Assembly (NCBI GenBank): GCA_964446285.1
Contig: CAYUNT010000191.1
Location: 1-8,707, forward strand
Reading direction: 5' to 3'
Source: CAYUNT01 sp964446285
GTDB taxonomy: Bacteria > Sumerlaeota > Sumerlaeia > SLMS01 > CAYUNT01
Length of the DNA stretch: 8,707 nucleotides
Part shown: piece after piece, positions 1-6,886 of the stretch
Numbering within the stretch: position 1 is the first letter of the stretch
How the letters are laid out: each line of letters opens with the position of its first letter
The notes under the pieces: model-generated
Databases searched by the model: none
The model's input: only the letters and a program-made list of their open reading frames with translations
Told to the model about the DNA's origin: nothing
Program-made: the position numbers and the translations under genes

Positions 1-101
1 GTTGTATCCCTCCTCCCCCTCAACCAAGGGGGTATCCCCTCTGACAACCCTCCTTAAAATCCCTTCTATCTCCCTCACACCCTGAGCTCACCAATAGAAA
101 G
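1..101. other. Pyrimidine-rich non-coding left end
   Basis: No convincing coding frame is seen: the three forward frames close within about 90 bases and no start with a ribosome binding site is visible. The plus strand is strongly C/T-rich, with C-runs of three or more near 8, 15, 36, 48, 61, 72 and 80, so the minus strand is correspondingly G-rich. Two short overlapping hairpins share one arm: 15-20 pairs with 27-32, and 27-31 pairs with 36-40, so only one can form at a time. This stretch lies beyond the terminator of the giant gene and could be the untranslated end of a gene off the left edge. Function is unknown. Confidence 0.4.
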
Positions 102-128
102 CCCCCGATCCGCTAGCCGGATCGGGGG
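102..128. terminator. Rho-independent terminator, possibly bidirectional
   Basis: A perfect 11-bp inverted repeat (102-112 with 118-128, arm CCCCCGATCCG) encloses a 5-base loop. On the plus strand it is followed by a T-rich stretch (TATTTCATTTTA). On the minus strand it is followed by CTTTCTATTGG, a weaker T-tract. It begins about 65 bases past the stop codon of the giant minus-strand gene and is its most likely transcription end. The better T-tract on the plus side suggests it may also stop a plus-strand transcript entering from the left. Confidence 0.8.
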
Positions 129-193
129 TATTTCATTTTAGGCGTGCGAAAAAATGCGCGCAAAAGGCACCGGTGTATTGCAATCAGCACACA

Positions 194-3100
194 TCAATGC
201 GCGGAAAGCAGCCCATAGGCCGACCAGGCTGTAGTCCAGGACATGAATCCAAGGTTGGGATTCTCTCGGATAAGAAGCACGCTGCCTTTGCCCCATCGCG
301 TGTCTGAGGTCCACCAGCTTTCCGTGCCCTGGCCCTGGTCGAGAATTCCGCCCGCGTCACTGTGGAAACGCCCGTATTGTTGCGTGGCGTAATCGGCCAG
401 ATCGCGCAGGCGCGCAGGCCAGAAGTCGCCGCCGAGCAGCCGCGCCGCCCGCGCGTAATCGGGAACATTAATCGCTCCAAAGCAAACCGAGTGGAGGTTG
501 CTCGCGCTGGCGCTTTCGCTGCCCAGGCCCGCCCAGCCTTGCAGATAAAGGGGCGATCCGAAATCGAGCGACCAGCAATGGCCGTATTGAAACGACAAAC
601 GCCATGCGGCGGATTCGCGCGCCCAATTCAGATGGTGTTTGTCGCGCGTCGCCTCGGCCAGGCGGACATACGAGCGCAGGTAAAACATCGGGACTTCGCT
701 GTTGACGAGCGCCTCGATGTCGCCCGGTCCGCCCCAGAGTTTGCCTTCGTCGAGCAAGCGCCCATAGAATTCGGCGGCGCGGCGGGCGGATTCGAGATAG
801 CGCTCTTCGCCAAAGATCTGGCGCGCATCGACGAGGCAGGCAATCACGCCCACAGTGACGTTGGTCGCCTCGTAATCGGCGGTGGGGAATTGTTCCGCGC
901 CCATGAGCGGGTGCTTGAGCGGATACGCGCCGTCGGCGCGCTGCACCTTGAGCCAGGCCTCGCAACAACGGCGCGCGGCGCGCTCCCAGAGTTCGTGGGT
1001 TTCGCCGCGAGCGCGTTCGAGCGAGATCGCTTCGAGGAGATTATCGAGCGCGCAAAGGAACAAATAGCCCGGCTCGCCGCTGCCGCATCCCCATCCGCCG
1101 GATGGATTCCAGCCCGCGAACGGGAATTCCGGGCCGTTGAGGAAGGCGCGCGACACCTCGTCGAGGACGTCGATTCCAGCGGCGCGCCACTTCGGTTCGC
1201 CCAGGCGCGTTCCGCCTTCGAGCAACGCCAGGGCGCTGTGGCTCATTCCGGTGAATCCGATCGGCGCGCCTTGGCCGTCCGGGCCGGTGCTGTAGGTGAT
1301 GATGTGGCGGTCTGGCTTATAGAAGTTGCTATATAAGGAATCGAGTGTGATTCGCAAGGCTCGCTCACGCGGCATTTTGTAGGCGTTTGGGCGGAAGCGC
1401 GCGTGCAGGTCGTAGAGCGCGGCGTCGAGTTCGAGCCAGTCGTTGAGGCTTTGCGTATCGAGACAGGCGTAATGGAGCGTCCAGGCGGCGGTTTCGCCCG
1501 GCCCGATGAGGCGCGTGTCGTATCGCGGGGCGCCGTCGAATCCGCCGTAGCCGTGCGGAACCCAGGGTTCGTAGGTAATGGGCGTCGCCAGGCGCAAGGT
1601 GGCGGTTCCATCGGCGGGGGCGCGGAATCCGACGGCGCACTCGCCCATATCCGAACGCGGATCGGTTCCGGCGAAGGCGAGGAGGCCCATTGCGCGGTCG
1701 GCGGCGGCGGCCCAGGTGTTTGGCAGACGCGAGGCGCTGAAGGTCCAGTGATTCGCGTGGCTCAGCGTTGATTTCCATTTGCAGGATTCGCAAATCTCGG
1801 GCGCTTCCGAAGGCCCCCATTTCGGCCCGCCGCCGTGGGGCTGGCCGGGCGCGTAATTGCCGCGCGCGAAATTGCCAGGGATGAAGAGGGTTGCCTCGCC
1901 TTCGGCCCAGCGCGGGGGCGCGACGGGCGTGCGGACTTCGGCGCGGAATCGGGCGCGCACGGCCCGGCGCGTGGCCAGCGTGTGGCGGCGTTCTTCGGTG
2001 AATAGGATGCGGCCTTCAAGCAGGCGCGGAATGATTTTGCTTTCGACGCGCCACTTTTCGCCTCCCGGACCGGTGGCAAGGCCGGTCAGGCGCAGACGTC
2101 CGCGGTCGATTTCGGCCTGGCGGGGGGCGTTCCATGCGATGCGCCCGCGCGCGTCCTCGATGCCCCAGGGCGAATCGAGCGCGAGGGCCTCGCGTCCCGA
2201 AGCGGTTTCGAGCGCGATGCCCCATTCCGCCTTGGCGGCGGTTGGGCCGCGGCGGCGTGCTACAAGGCGCGAATTGCCCGCGGCAAGGCTCAACGCGGCC
2301 GGGTGCATTTTCGAGGATGCGGCGGCGGAAGCATCTCCGGCGCGCGGATCGAAGGCGGCGGGGCGCGCTTCTTCCGGCAATACGCGCACCGGCTCCGAAG
2401 CGGGATTTGCAATCAGGTCGTGGAGAATCTCCAGGCGTTCGAGGCCAAAGTCCCCTGCGAAAGGAGCGGGAAGAAACCACATGGTTCCTTCGACGATCTG
2501 GCCCATAGTCAATCCGCCGCAGGCAAGCGCGGCTTCCGGGCCGCACGCGCCGCGAGCGGTTTCATAATAGTAGATATTCGCCGGCTCGCTCGCGGGATCG
2601 GCCAGCGGCCCCGGCGCAAACACGAAATACCCTGTCTGCGAGGAAAATACATAGCCAGGAAACTTGAGGGTGGTTTTCACATCGGTTCCGATGCGCCCCG
2701 TGGACGACCACGAATCGCGGCGTCCGTCGGGGGCGATGATCGTTCCCGAGCGCGGACGGTGGCGCACGCAGAGAGGAGCGGCGAGGTCGAGGGCGCAGCG
2801 GGCTTCGATCCGGTAATCGACGCGAATGGCCGAAGCGCCAAAATGAAACCGGCGTGTCATGCGAAAGAGCGGTGTGTCGTTTTCGACGCGGACGGTGATT
2901 TCCGCGCCCGGGTCTGCATTGTCATCGTTCCTGGCGCTTGTTCGGCGGCCTCCGGTGGCTTGGGCGTCCCGCCCAAGATTTCCCGTCAGGCCCTTATCCT
3001 CTCCGTTCTCTTCCTCGATTGTGAATTGTGCCGCCACAAGATCATCGAGCGCGACGGGGGCGCGGCCGCGTTCGATAAAAAGCGCAGTGATCTTCGAACC

Positions 3101-3844
3101 CATCGCGCCCGCCCCCGCACTTTTTTCCACGTCTTCGTCTCCGCCCACGAGATTGTGCTCCATCTGCAAATAGCGCATTTGGGTGATATTTCCGTGGGCG
3201 TCGAACTCCGCTGTGTAATACGGACTGCGGATGCGGCGGTTCTCGGAGTCCAGGAAAACACAGGCCGCATCATGATTTTGCGCTTTGGACTCTTTCGCTG
3301 CTGGCGGACGGACGTAAATATCCACCCATCGCGGAAAATGGCGTTCGACGAGCGCGCCCACCGGCAGCGACATGCGCGCGGAGGCAATCGAGCCGTCCGG
3401 GTGATGCGCCAGAACATGCGCCGCAAATGGACGCCCGGCGCGATCGGCCACGACAAGGTCTTCCACCGTGCGCAACTGTCCCGGCGCAAAATCCAGATCA
3501 AATCTGTGAATCCACTCCGGCGGATTGGGCGGCAGAAGCACGCGCCGCCGCGAAGGGCACGAGAGATCGAACCAGTGTCGTTCGGCGGGCGGCGGTGGAA
3601 CGAGCGCTTCGGCTTGGGCCAGCTCGGGGATCGTGGCCATGCGGAACTCCGCCGCAGGGACGGATTGTTGAAGTGGTGAAGTGGTGGCGGACGAATTCAT
3701 GACGGTGCAATTCCTTTTAGGCGCCGGCGCGCAAGGTGGGGGAAGGCGGAGATTCTCTGCTGGCGGCGGCGGCATATCCATCGCTGCCAGGCATGGAGTC
3801 GCGATGAAAAAAGTTACAGCCGCACAGGTTAAAAATCGAAACAC
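194..3844 (-). CDS. Large exported carbohydrate-active-type protein (RIFT-barrel / beta-sandwich / alpha-alpha toroid)
   Basis: Predicted 1216-residue exported protein. Residues 1-21 look like a Sec signal peptide: Arg3, a hydrophobic core, then an Ala-rich cleavage site near 20/21. A Pro-rich, probably disordered stretch follows (about 22-88). Residues 90-180 resemble the RIFT-barrel domain of exo-rhamnogalacturonan lyase (PcRGLX/YetA-like) proteins, including the typical HHPDGSI strand. Residues 197-480 look like a mutarotase-type beta-sandwich (SPYYTAEFDAHGNI). About 515-800 is more beta-rich sequence with a CX2CX7HX2H cluster at 685-699. About 825-1216 is a helical repeat region with Gly/Trp/Tyr-rich loops, typical of (alpha/alpha)6 toroids in lyases and glycosidases. 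I infer an extracytoplasmic polysaccharide lyase or glycosidase; substrate and catalytic residues are not identified. The chosen start is GTG at 3844, which gives the signal peptide but has no clear ribosome binding site; an ATG at 3700 is an alternative. The protein is longer than YetA-type relatives as I recall them. It ends about 65 bases before a strong terminator. Confidence 0.72.
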   Translation of the reverse strand: MFRFLTCAAVTFFIATPCLAAMDMPPPPAENLRLPPPCAPAPKRNCTVMNSSATTSPLQQSVPAAEFRMATIPELAQAEALVPPPPAERHWFDLSCPSRRRVLLPPNPPEWIHRFDLDFAPGQLRTVEDLVVADRAGRPFAAHVLAHHPDGSIASARMSLPVGALVERHFPRWVDIYVRPPAAKESKAQNHDAACVFLDSENRRIRSPYYTAEFDAHGNITQMRYLQMEHNLVGGDEDVEKSAGAGAMGSKITALFIERGRAPVALDDLVAAQFTIEEENGEDKGLTGNLGRDAQATGGRRTSARNDDNADPGAEITVRVENDTPLFRMTRRFHFGASAIRVDYRIEARCALDLAAPLCVRHRPRSGTIIAPDGRRDSWSSTGRIGTDVKTTLKFPGYVFSSQTGYFVFAPGPLADPASEPANIYYYETARGACGPEAALACGGLTMGQIVEGTMWFLPAPFAGDFGLERLEILHDLIANPASEPVRVLPEEARPAAFDPRAGDASAAASSKMHPAALSLAAGNSRLVARRRGPTAAKAEWGIALETASGREALALDSPWGIEDARGRIAWNAPRQAEIDRGRLRLTGLATGPGGEKWRVESKIIPRLLEGRILFTEERRHTLATRRAVRARFRAEVRTPVAPPRWAEGEATLFIPGNFARGNYAPGQPHGGGPKWGPSEAPEICESCKWKSTLSHANHWTFSASRLPNTWAAAADRAMGLLAFAGTDPRSDMGECAVGFRAPADGTATLRLATPITYEPWVPHGYGGFDGAPRYDTRLIGPGETAAWTLHYACLDTQSLNDWLELDAALYDLHARFRPNAYKMPRERALRITLDSLYSNFYKPDRHIITYSTGPDGQGAPIGFTGMSHSALALLEGGTRLGEPKWRAAGIDVLDEVSRAFLNGPEFPFAGWNPSGGWGCGSGEPGYLFLCALDNLLEAISLERARGETHELWERAARRCCEAWLKVQRADGAYPLKHPLMGAEQFPTADYEATNVTVGVIACLVDARQIFGEERYLESARRAAEFYGRLLDEGKLWGGPGDIEALVNSEVPMFYLRSYVRLAEATRDKHHLNWARESAAWRLSFQYGHCWSLDFGSPLYLQGWAGLGSESASASNLHSVCFGAINVPDYARAARLLGGDFWPARLRDLADYATQQYGRFHSDAGGILDQGQGTESWWTSDTRWGKGSVLLIRENPNLGFMSWTTAWSAYGLLSAH
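3711..3718 (-). promoter_or_regulatory. Shine-Dalgarno-like site for an internal start of the giant gene
   Basis: On the minus strand this reads AAAAGGAA and lies 10 bases upstream of an in-frame ATG (3698-3700, residue 49 of the long form). The annotated GTG start at 3844 has no comparable site. Translation from here would give a 1168-residue protein without a signal peptide. It may be a real alternative start or a chance match inside the coding sequence. Confidence 0.35.
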
Positions 3845-3881
3845 GCGTTGAAATCGAAGGCGGATTGGCGTTCAAAAGGCT

Positions 3882-3899
3882 CCGCCGCGCTTGAGGCGG
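3882..3899 (-). other. GC-rich hairpin in the leader of the giant gene
   Basis: CCGCC at 3882-3886 can pair with GGCGG at 3895-3899. An alternative register pairs 3884-3888 with 3896-3900. The hairpin lies between the proposed promoter (3916-3944) and the GTG start at 3844, so it would be in the 5' untranslated RNA. On the minus strand it is followed by AGCCTTTTG, a weak T-tract, so it could slow or partly end transcription, but the stem is short. Confidence 0.3.
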
Positions 3900-3915
3900 C
3901 GTAACCGGTTGCGTA

Positions 3916-3944
3916 AAAATATAAGGACACTTGCGCGAGGTCAA
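3916..3944 (-). promoter_or_regulatory. Sigma-70-like promoter for the giant exported protein gene
   Basis: On the minus strand a TTGACC box (3939-3944, five of six matches to the -35 consensus) is followed by a 17-base spacer and TATTTT (3916-3921). An overlapping TATATT (3918-3923) gives a 15-base spacer. Transcription from here would start about 65 bases before the GTG at 3844. The site lies in the largest gap of the window, which supports separate transcription of the giant gene. The true consensus of this organism is unknown. Confidence 0.45.
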
Positions 3945-3964
3945 TGTGAAGCGGCGCGAAGGGA

Positions 3965-3999
3965 GGTTTTTGCTCTCAGCGCCCCGAAAAACCAAGAGC
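3965..3999. repeat. Interleaved inverted repeats upstream of the promoter
   Basis: GGTTTTT (3965-3971) is complementary to AAAAACC (3987-3993). GCTCT (3972-3976) is complementary to AGAGC (3995-3999). The two pairs interleave, so they are either mutually exclusive hairpins or a pseudoknot-like fold. They lie 20-55 bases upstream of the proposed -35 box and would also lie in the 3' tail of any read-through methyltransferase transcript. Function is unknown. Confidence 0.35.
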
Positions 4000-4045
4000 C
4001 GCTCCCGGCGTCGAATCGGATACGGTGGAGCAGATGTTCTAAACC

Positions 4046-4082
4046 TGGAAAAAACATTTCCAACCGCGAAAAACGCGAAAAC
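4046..4082. repeat. A/T hairpin plus 9-base tandem repeat after the methyltransferase gene
   Basis: TGGAAA (4046-4051) pairs perfectly with TTTCCA (4057-4062) around a 5-base loop. It is followed by two near-identical 9-base units, CGCGAAAAA and CGCGAAAAC (4065-4073 and 4074-4082). On the minus strand this lies about 50-90 bases beyond the methyltransferase stop and supplies runs of T. It could serve as a weak transcription end, but the stem is A/T-rich and no GC-rich hairpin with an adjoining T-tract is seen. The CGCGAAAAA phrase resembles dispersed intergenic repeats that I recall from several environmental bacterial genomes; that link is from memory only. Confidence 0.35.
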
Positions 4083-4133
4083 TCACCTATCGCCCGACGC
4101 CACGAGCGATCGAACGCACCCCTGCCAGGACAT

Positions 4134-5138
4134 TCACGCCTGTTTGGCGGCCTTGCGAATGGCTATAAATAGCGTCGGGAGAAATACATGCCCTGTCGCG
4201 CCCTTCAGGACCTTGGCGGTCAGGAAAGCCAGTCGTTTGACTGGAGGGCATTCTTCGTAACTTGACGTGCCATTCCAAACATCAATCAGATCGCGGCATC
4301 CCAGGCGCGATGGCGCAAGCAGGACAGGCGCGGCACCGTCATCTCGCGGCAACAAAGCGATGATTTCGCCCGTGGAACCGCCTCGAATACCGCCTCGCAA
4401 CAAGTCTGTCCAACTTGTGCCGGGCCGGATTCGCCGCGAGAGATGAAGCGCCGTCCAGTGGGCTGCGCGGTCTGGCAGGTAATTAATCAACGGCAGTTGT
4501 GTCGTATGCCCCTCGAAAGGCCAGTAGCGATAGGGCGTTTGGTTGAGAAACAAGATGCCGCCGGGCTTGAGAATAGACCAAAGCATCCGGAGAAGCAGGG
4601 GGCGTTCGGCGGGAAGAAGATGCTCGAAGACGGCGCTCAACAAGACATAATCGAAGGTTCCCAGGTTGGGCGGCAGCGAATCGCCGCTGGGTGACGTGTA
4701 AAACTCGACGCGCTTCAGCCCGTAAAATGCGGTGCGCTCGCGCGAAACGCGGACAGAGGGTTCGGACAACTCCACGCCGACAAACTCGCCCTCGGGAGCC
4801 ATGCGACCCAAAATCGCAAGCGAAGCGCCGCGTCCGCTGCCAAAATCGAGCAGCCGCCCGCGTGACAAGTCCTTCTCGCTAACGAACGGCAGGATCGACT
4901 GCCGCAGATCGCGCTCGACATAGGTTGGGTCCTCATCGCGCCGCAGCTCGTCGCACAGCCAAGCGGGGCCTGTCGTTTCCATCAGATTGCGGATCAATTC
5001 CACCGGATAGCGGGAATCCCATTGTCTGACGGGGCAAAACTTTTTCGGATCGGCGAGATCGATTGTCACCCGCCGCATTTCATTTCCCAATTCCTCAATA
5101 TGAACATAGCCGGCAGGATGAGACAGGGTTTGCTTCAT
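4134..5138 (-). CDS. Class I SAM-dependent methyltransferase
   Basis: This 334-residue protein has no signal peptide or membrane segment and should be cytoplasmic. The SAM-binding Rossmann fold spans about residues 94-200. Motif I is LLDFGSGRG (96-104). The acidic residue ending strand beta-2 is Glu123 in VGVELSE. FDYVLLSAVFEHL (162-174) is motif-II-like, and LKPGGILFLN (190-199) is the typical post-motif-III strand of methyltransferase types 11 and 25. An N-terminal extension of about 90 residues (with GPAWLCDELRRDEDPTYV) and a C-terminal part of about 130 residues probably shape the acceptor site. The acceptor cannot be told from the sequence; sugar, glycan or small-molecule substrates are all possible. 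Only a weak ribosome binding site is visible before the ATG at 5138. The gene stands 119 bases after the lipoprotein gene and 289 bases before the giant gene, so operon membership is uncertain. Confidence 0.88.
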   Translation of the reverse strand: MKQTLSHPAGYVHIEELGNEMRRVTIDLADPKKFCPVRQWDSRYPVELIRNLMETTGPAWLCDELRRDEDPTYVERDLRQSILPFVSEKDLSRGRLLDFGSGRGASLAILGRMAPEGEFVGVELSEPSVRVSRERTAFYGLKRVEFYTSPSGDSLPPNLGTFDYVLLSAVFEHLLPAERPLLLRMLWSILKPGGILFLNQTPYRYWPFEGHTTQLPLINYLPDRAAHWTALHLSRRIRPGTSWTDLLRGGIRGGSTGEIIALLPRDDGAAPVLLAPSRLGCRDLIDVWNGTSSYEECPPVKRLAFLTAKVLKGATGHVFLPTLFIAIRKAAKQA

Positions 5139-5252
5139 CTTGCATCGCTCTTCATCGGCCGCGCATCGAGGCCCGTCGCCTCAATGAGAATGCGGGCTAT
5201 TTTTAGCAAGGCATTCGGGGAAGAGGCTGCATTCCGCCGTTCAATGCATGGC

Positions 5253-5272
5253 AGCGCCTAGCGCCCGGCGCT
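5253..5272 (-). other. Hairpin overlapping the lipoprotein gene stop codon
   Basis: AGCGCC (5253-5258) is a perfect complement of GGCGCT (5267-5272) with an 8-base loop that contains part of the TAG stop (5258-5260). No T-run follows on the minus strand, so it is not a classical intrinsic terminator. It could protect the 3' end of the mRNA or be incidental in GC-rich DNA. Confidence 0.3.
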
Positions 5273-6865
5273 CACAGGCACAACCGAAACATCATAGTCC
5301 CATTCATCGTAATACAGGTTCCCCATATCCCATTCGACTTCGCCGCGCTGGTTGTCCACAGGGTCGGAACGCCAGAATTTCTTTGGCGGATCGAAGGGAG
5401 ATTCGATTTCGTGATTGGCGATCATGCGATAGGGTTCGAGCGCGGCGATGTAAAAATCCCGCACGCGCGGATTGTCCGATTTGCGCAGGCCGAACGACGG
5501 ATCGCTGGGAATCCAGCCGTACGGCTCGACGTAAAACTCGGCCCAATCGTGCATGTTCCAGTCGCCAGGCTCGGTTGCCCAGCCCGACTGCCAGCGCGCG
5601 GGCACTCCGGCGGCGCGGCAAAGCGCAACAAGCATCAGCACCTGAACGCCGCAATCGCCTTTGCGAGTCGCCATGATTTTTTCCACAACACTCGGCATGA
5701 TGCTGTATTCCATTTCCGAGGCATAACGGATGTTTTCATCCATCCAGCGGTAGATTTTCTCGGCTTTGCGATACGGATTGGTCTCGCCGCCGACGATTTC
5801 CGCGGCAAGGCGCCGCACCTCGGGCGTGAGGGGGATGTGCGGTTTTTGCTCGCGCGTGTAGCGGGCCACAATCGGGTCGTCCGCGCGGTATGGGCGCACC
5901 AGAGCGGGGTCAATGCGTGGCGCATAGGCGGCCGTGGTATATTCATATTCCGCTGTGAATACCGTTGGCTGGCCGGCGGGCGCGGCGGGGCGTTCGAAAT
6001 AGATCGTGCGCTGTCCCGAGCCATTGGCGGCGATGTGATGTTCCGGCGGATCGGTGGCAATGAGGCGGATGTCGCCCTGCTGCTGGTATTCCTGTGGGTA
6101 AGGCATCCAGCAGCGAATGATTTTGCCCTCGGGCACAAGGTCCGGGTGCACGGTGATGACATGACGGGCGTGCATGCGCACCGGGAGGACGATGGGCGTT
6201 TCAGAGGCGTCCGCCGCGGCAAGGACGTCGGGCACGGTGATTTTCTTCGGCAGGGCGGACGCGGCGGCGGTGCTTTCGGCGGTTTCGGTGGATTGCGGCT
6301 GCGCCTTGGCGGCAGCGTCGCGGAGTTTTTTCGCCTCGGGGCAGAAACGATACAGATTGGCGGGTTCGCGGCGGAAATAACGAGGCGCGCCGTCGATTGG
6401 CAGCCACTGGATCACGCCCGCCGCCTGCCATCGATCGAGGTCCCACGCGCTCACGCTGGGCATGTCCTTGCGCAGGCGTTCGAGCACCTGCTCGGGCGTG
6501 CGCGAAAAGTCGCGCCGCAGCAAGGCCAGGCGCTGGCGTTCGGCGGCGAGCGAGACCACGAGCGACTCGGGCGTGGCTGCGTCCCTCACTTTGGCGTTGA
6601 TCCAGGCTTCCGCGTCCGAAATGCGGCCCGTCCGCTCGATTTCGCGCAGTTCTTCGGGGTTGTCGATTCCGACCAGATAGGGCGCGAATCCGGAGGAGGG
6701 TGAAGGGGAAGAGGGGGCAGCGGAGGGGGAGGCGGACGCAGCCGGCGCGGCTGATTCCGGGGCTGGAGGCGCCGCGCCCATGCATCCGGAAAGGATCGCA
6801 CTGGCGAAAAGCCCAATCGCCAGCAATGAATAACGGAAGTGGTCTGGGGTGGCGGGTTGCTTCAT
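5258..6865 (-). CDS. Transglutaminase-like domain lipoprotein
   Basis: This 535-residue protein starts with a lipoprotein signal peptide: hydrophobic residues 12-25, then the lipobox LSGC with the lipidated Cys at 28. Met follows the Cys rather than Asp, so outer-membrane sorting is likely if the cell is diderm. A Pro/Ala/Ser-rich tether (30-59) precedes a helical domain (about 60-182). That domain ends in a DLDRWQAAGVI...IDG...RYFRREPANLYRF pattern that I recall from Bacteroidota transglutaminase proteins. A second low-complexity linker (183-207) leads to a beta-rich region (about 225-315), then the transglutaminase-like core. Its catalytic triad looks intact: Cys405 in KGDCGVQ, His439 in NMHDWAEFY and Asp455 in IPSDPSFG. 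Such domains act as cysteine peptidases, amidases or acyl-transferases; the substrate is unknown. ATG at 6865 has a good ribosome binding site. The gene is 57 bases after ilvA. Confidence 0.88.
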   Translation of the reverse strand: MKQPATPDHFRYSLLAIGLFASAILSGCMGAAPPAPESAAPAASASPSAAPSSPSPSSGFAPYLVGIDNPEELREIERTGRISDAEAWINAKVRDAATPESLVVSLAAERQRLALLRRDFSRTPEQVLERLRKDMPSVSAWDLDRWQAAGVIQWLPIDGAPRYFRREPANLYRFCPEAKKLRDAAAKAQPQSTETAESTAAASALPKKITVPDVLAAADASETPIVLPVRMHARHVITVHPDLVPEGKIIRCWMPYPQEYQQQGDIRLIATDPPEHHIAANGSGQRTIYFERPAAPAGQPTVFTAEYEYTTAAYAPRIDPALVRPYRADDPIVARYTREQKPHIPLTPEVRRLAAEIVGGETNPYRKAEKIYRWMDENIRYASEMEYSIMPSVVEKIMATRKGDCGVQVLMLVALCRAAGVPARWQSGWATEPGDWNMHDWAEFYVEPYGWIPSDPSFGLRKSDNPRVRDFYIAALEPYRMIANHEIESPFDPPKKFWRSDPVDNQRGEVEWDMGNLYYDEWDYDVSVVPVSAGR

Positions 6866-6873
6866 TGCTGTTG

Positions 6874-6880
6874 CTCCCTT
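6874..6880 (-). promoter_or_regulatory. Ribosome binding site of the lipoprotein gene
   Basis: On the minus strand this reads AAGGGAG, 8 bases before the ATG at 6865. It is the clearest Shine-Dalgarno sequence of the four genes and fixes that start, which also gives the complete lipoprotein signal peptide. Confidence 0.7.
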
Positions 6881-6886
6881 ATGTGG

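Noticed and set aside
362..1336. Plus-strand open frame of 324 codons opposite the C-terminal part of the giant gene
   Set aside because: The minus-strand frame encodes a clear helical-repeat domain there; the plus frame shows no family-like pattern or start context.
2303..3679. Long open frame on the plus strand (458 codons) opposite the giant gene
   Set aside because: It is an antisense shadow of a high-GC gene: the translation has no recognisable motifs and is rich in Arg, Ala and Gly, and the minus-strand frame carries domain-like sequence throughout.
3717..3995. Minus-strand open frame of 92 codons just before the internal ATG of the giant gene
   Set aside because: It overlaps the promoter, the leader and the signal-peptide coding region in another frame, and shows no motif.
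5168..5182. GAGGC/GCCTC 5-bp hairpin upstream of the methyltransferase gene
   Set aside because: The stem is short, no T-run follows on either strand, and nothing links it to regulation; it is expected by chance in GC-rich DNA.
5411..6703. Plus-strand open frame of 430 codons opposite the lipoprotein gene
   Set aside because: It covers the transglutaminase domain in antisense. The translation is Gly/Arg/Phe-rich with no motif, so it is treated as a GC-driven shadow.
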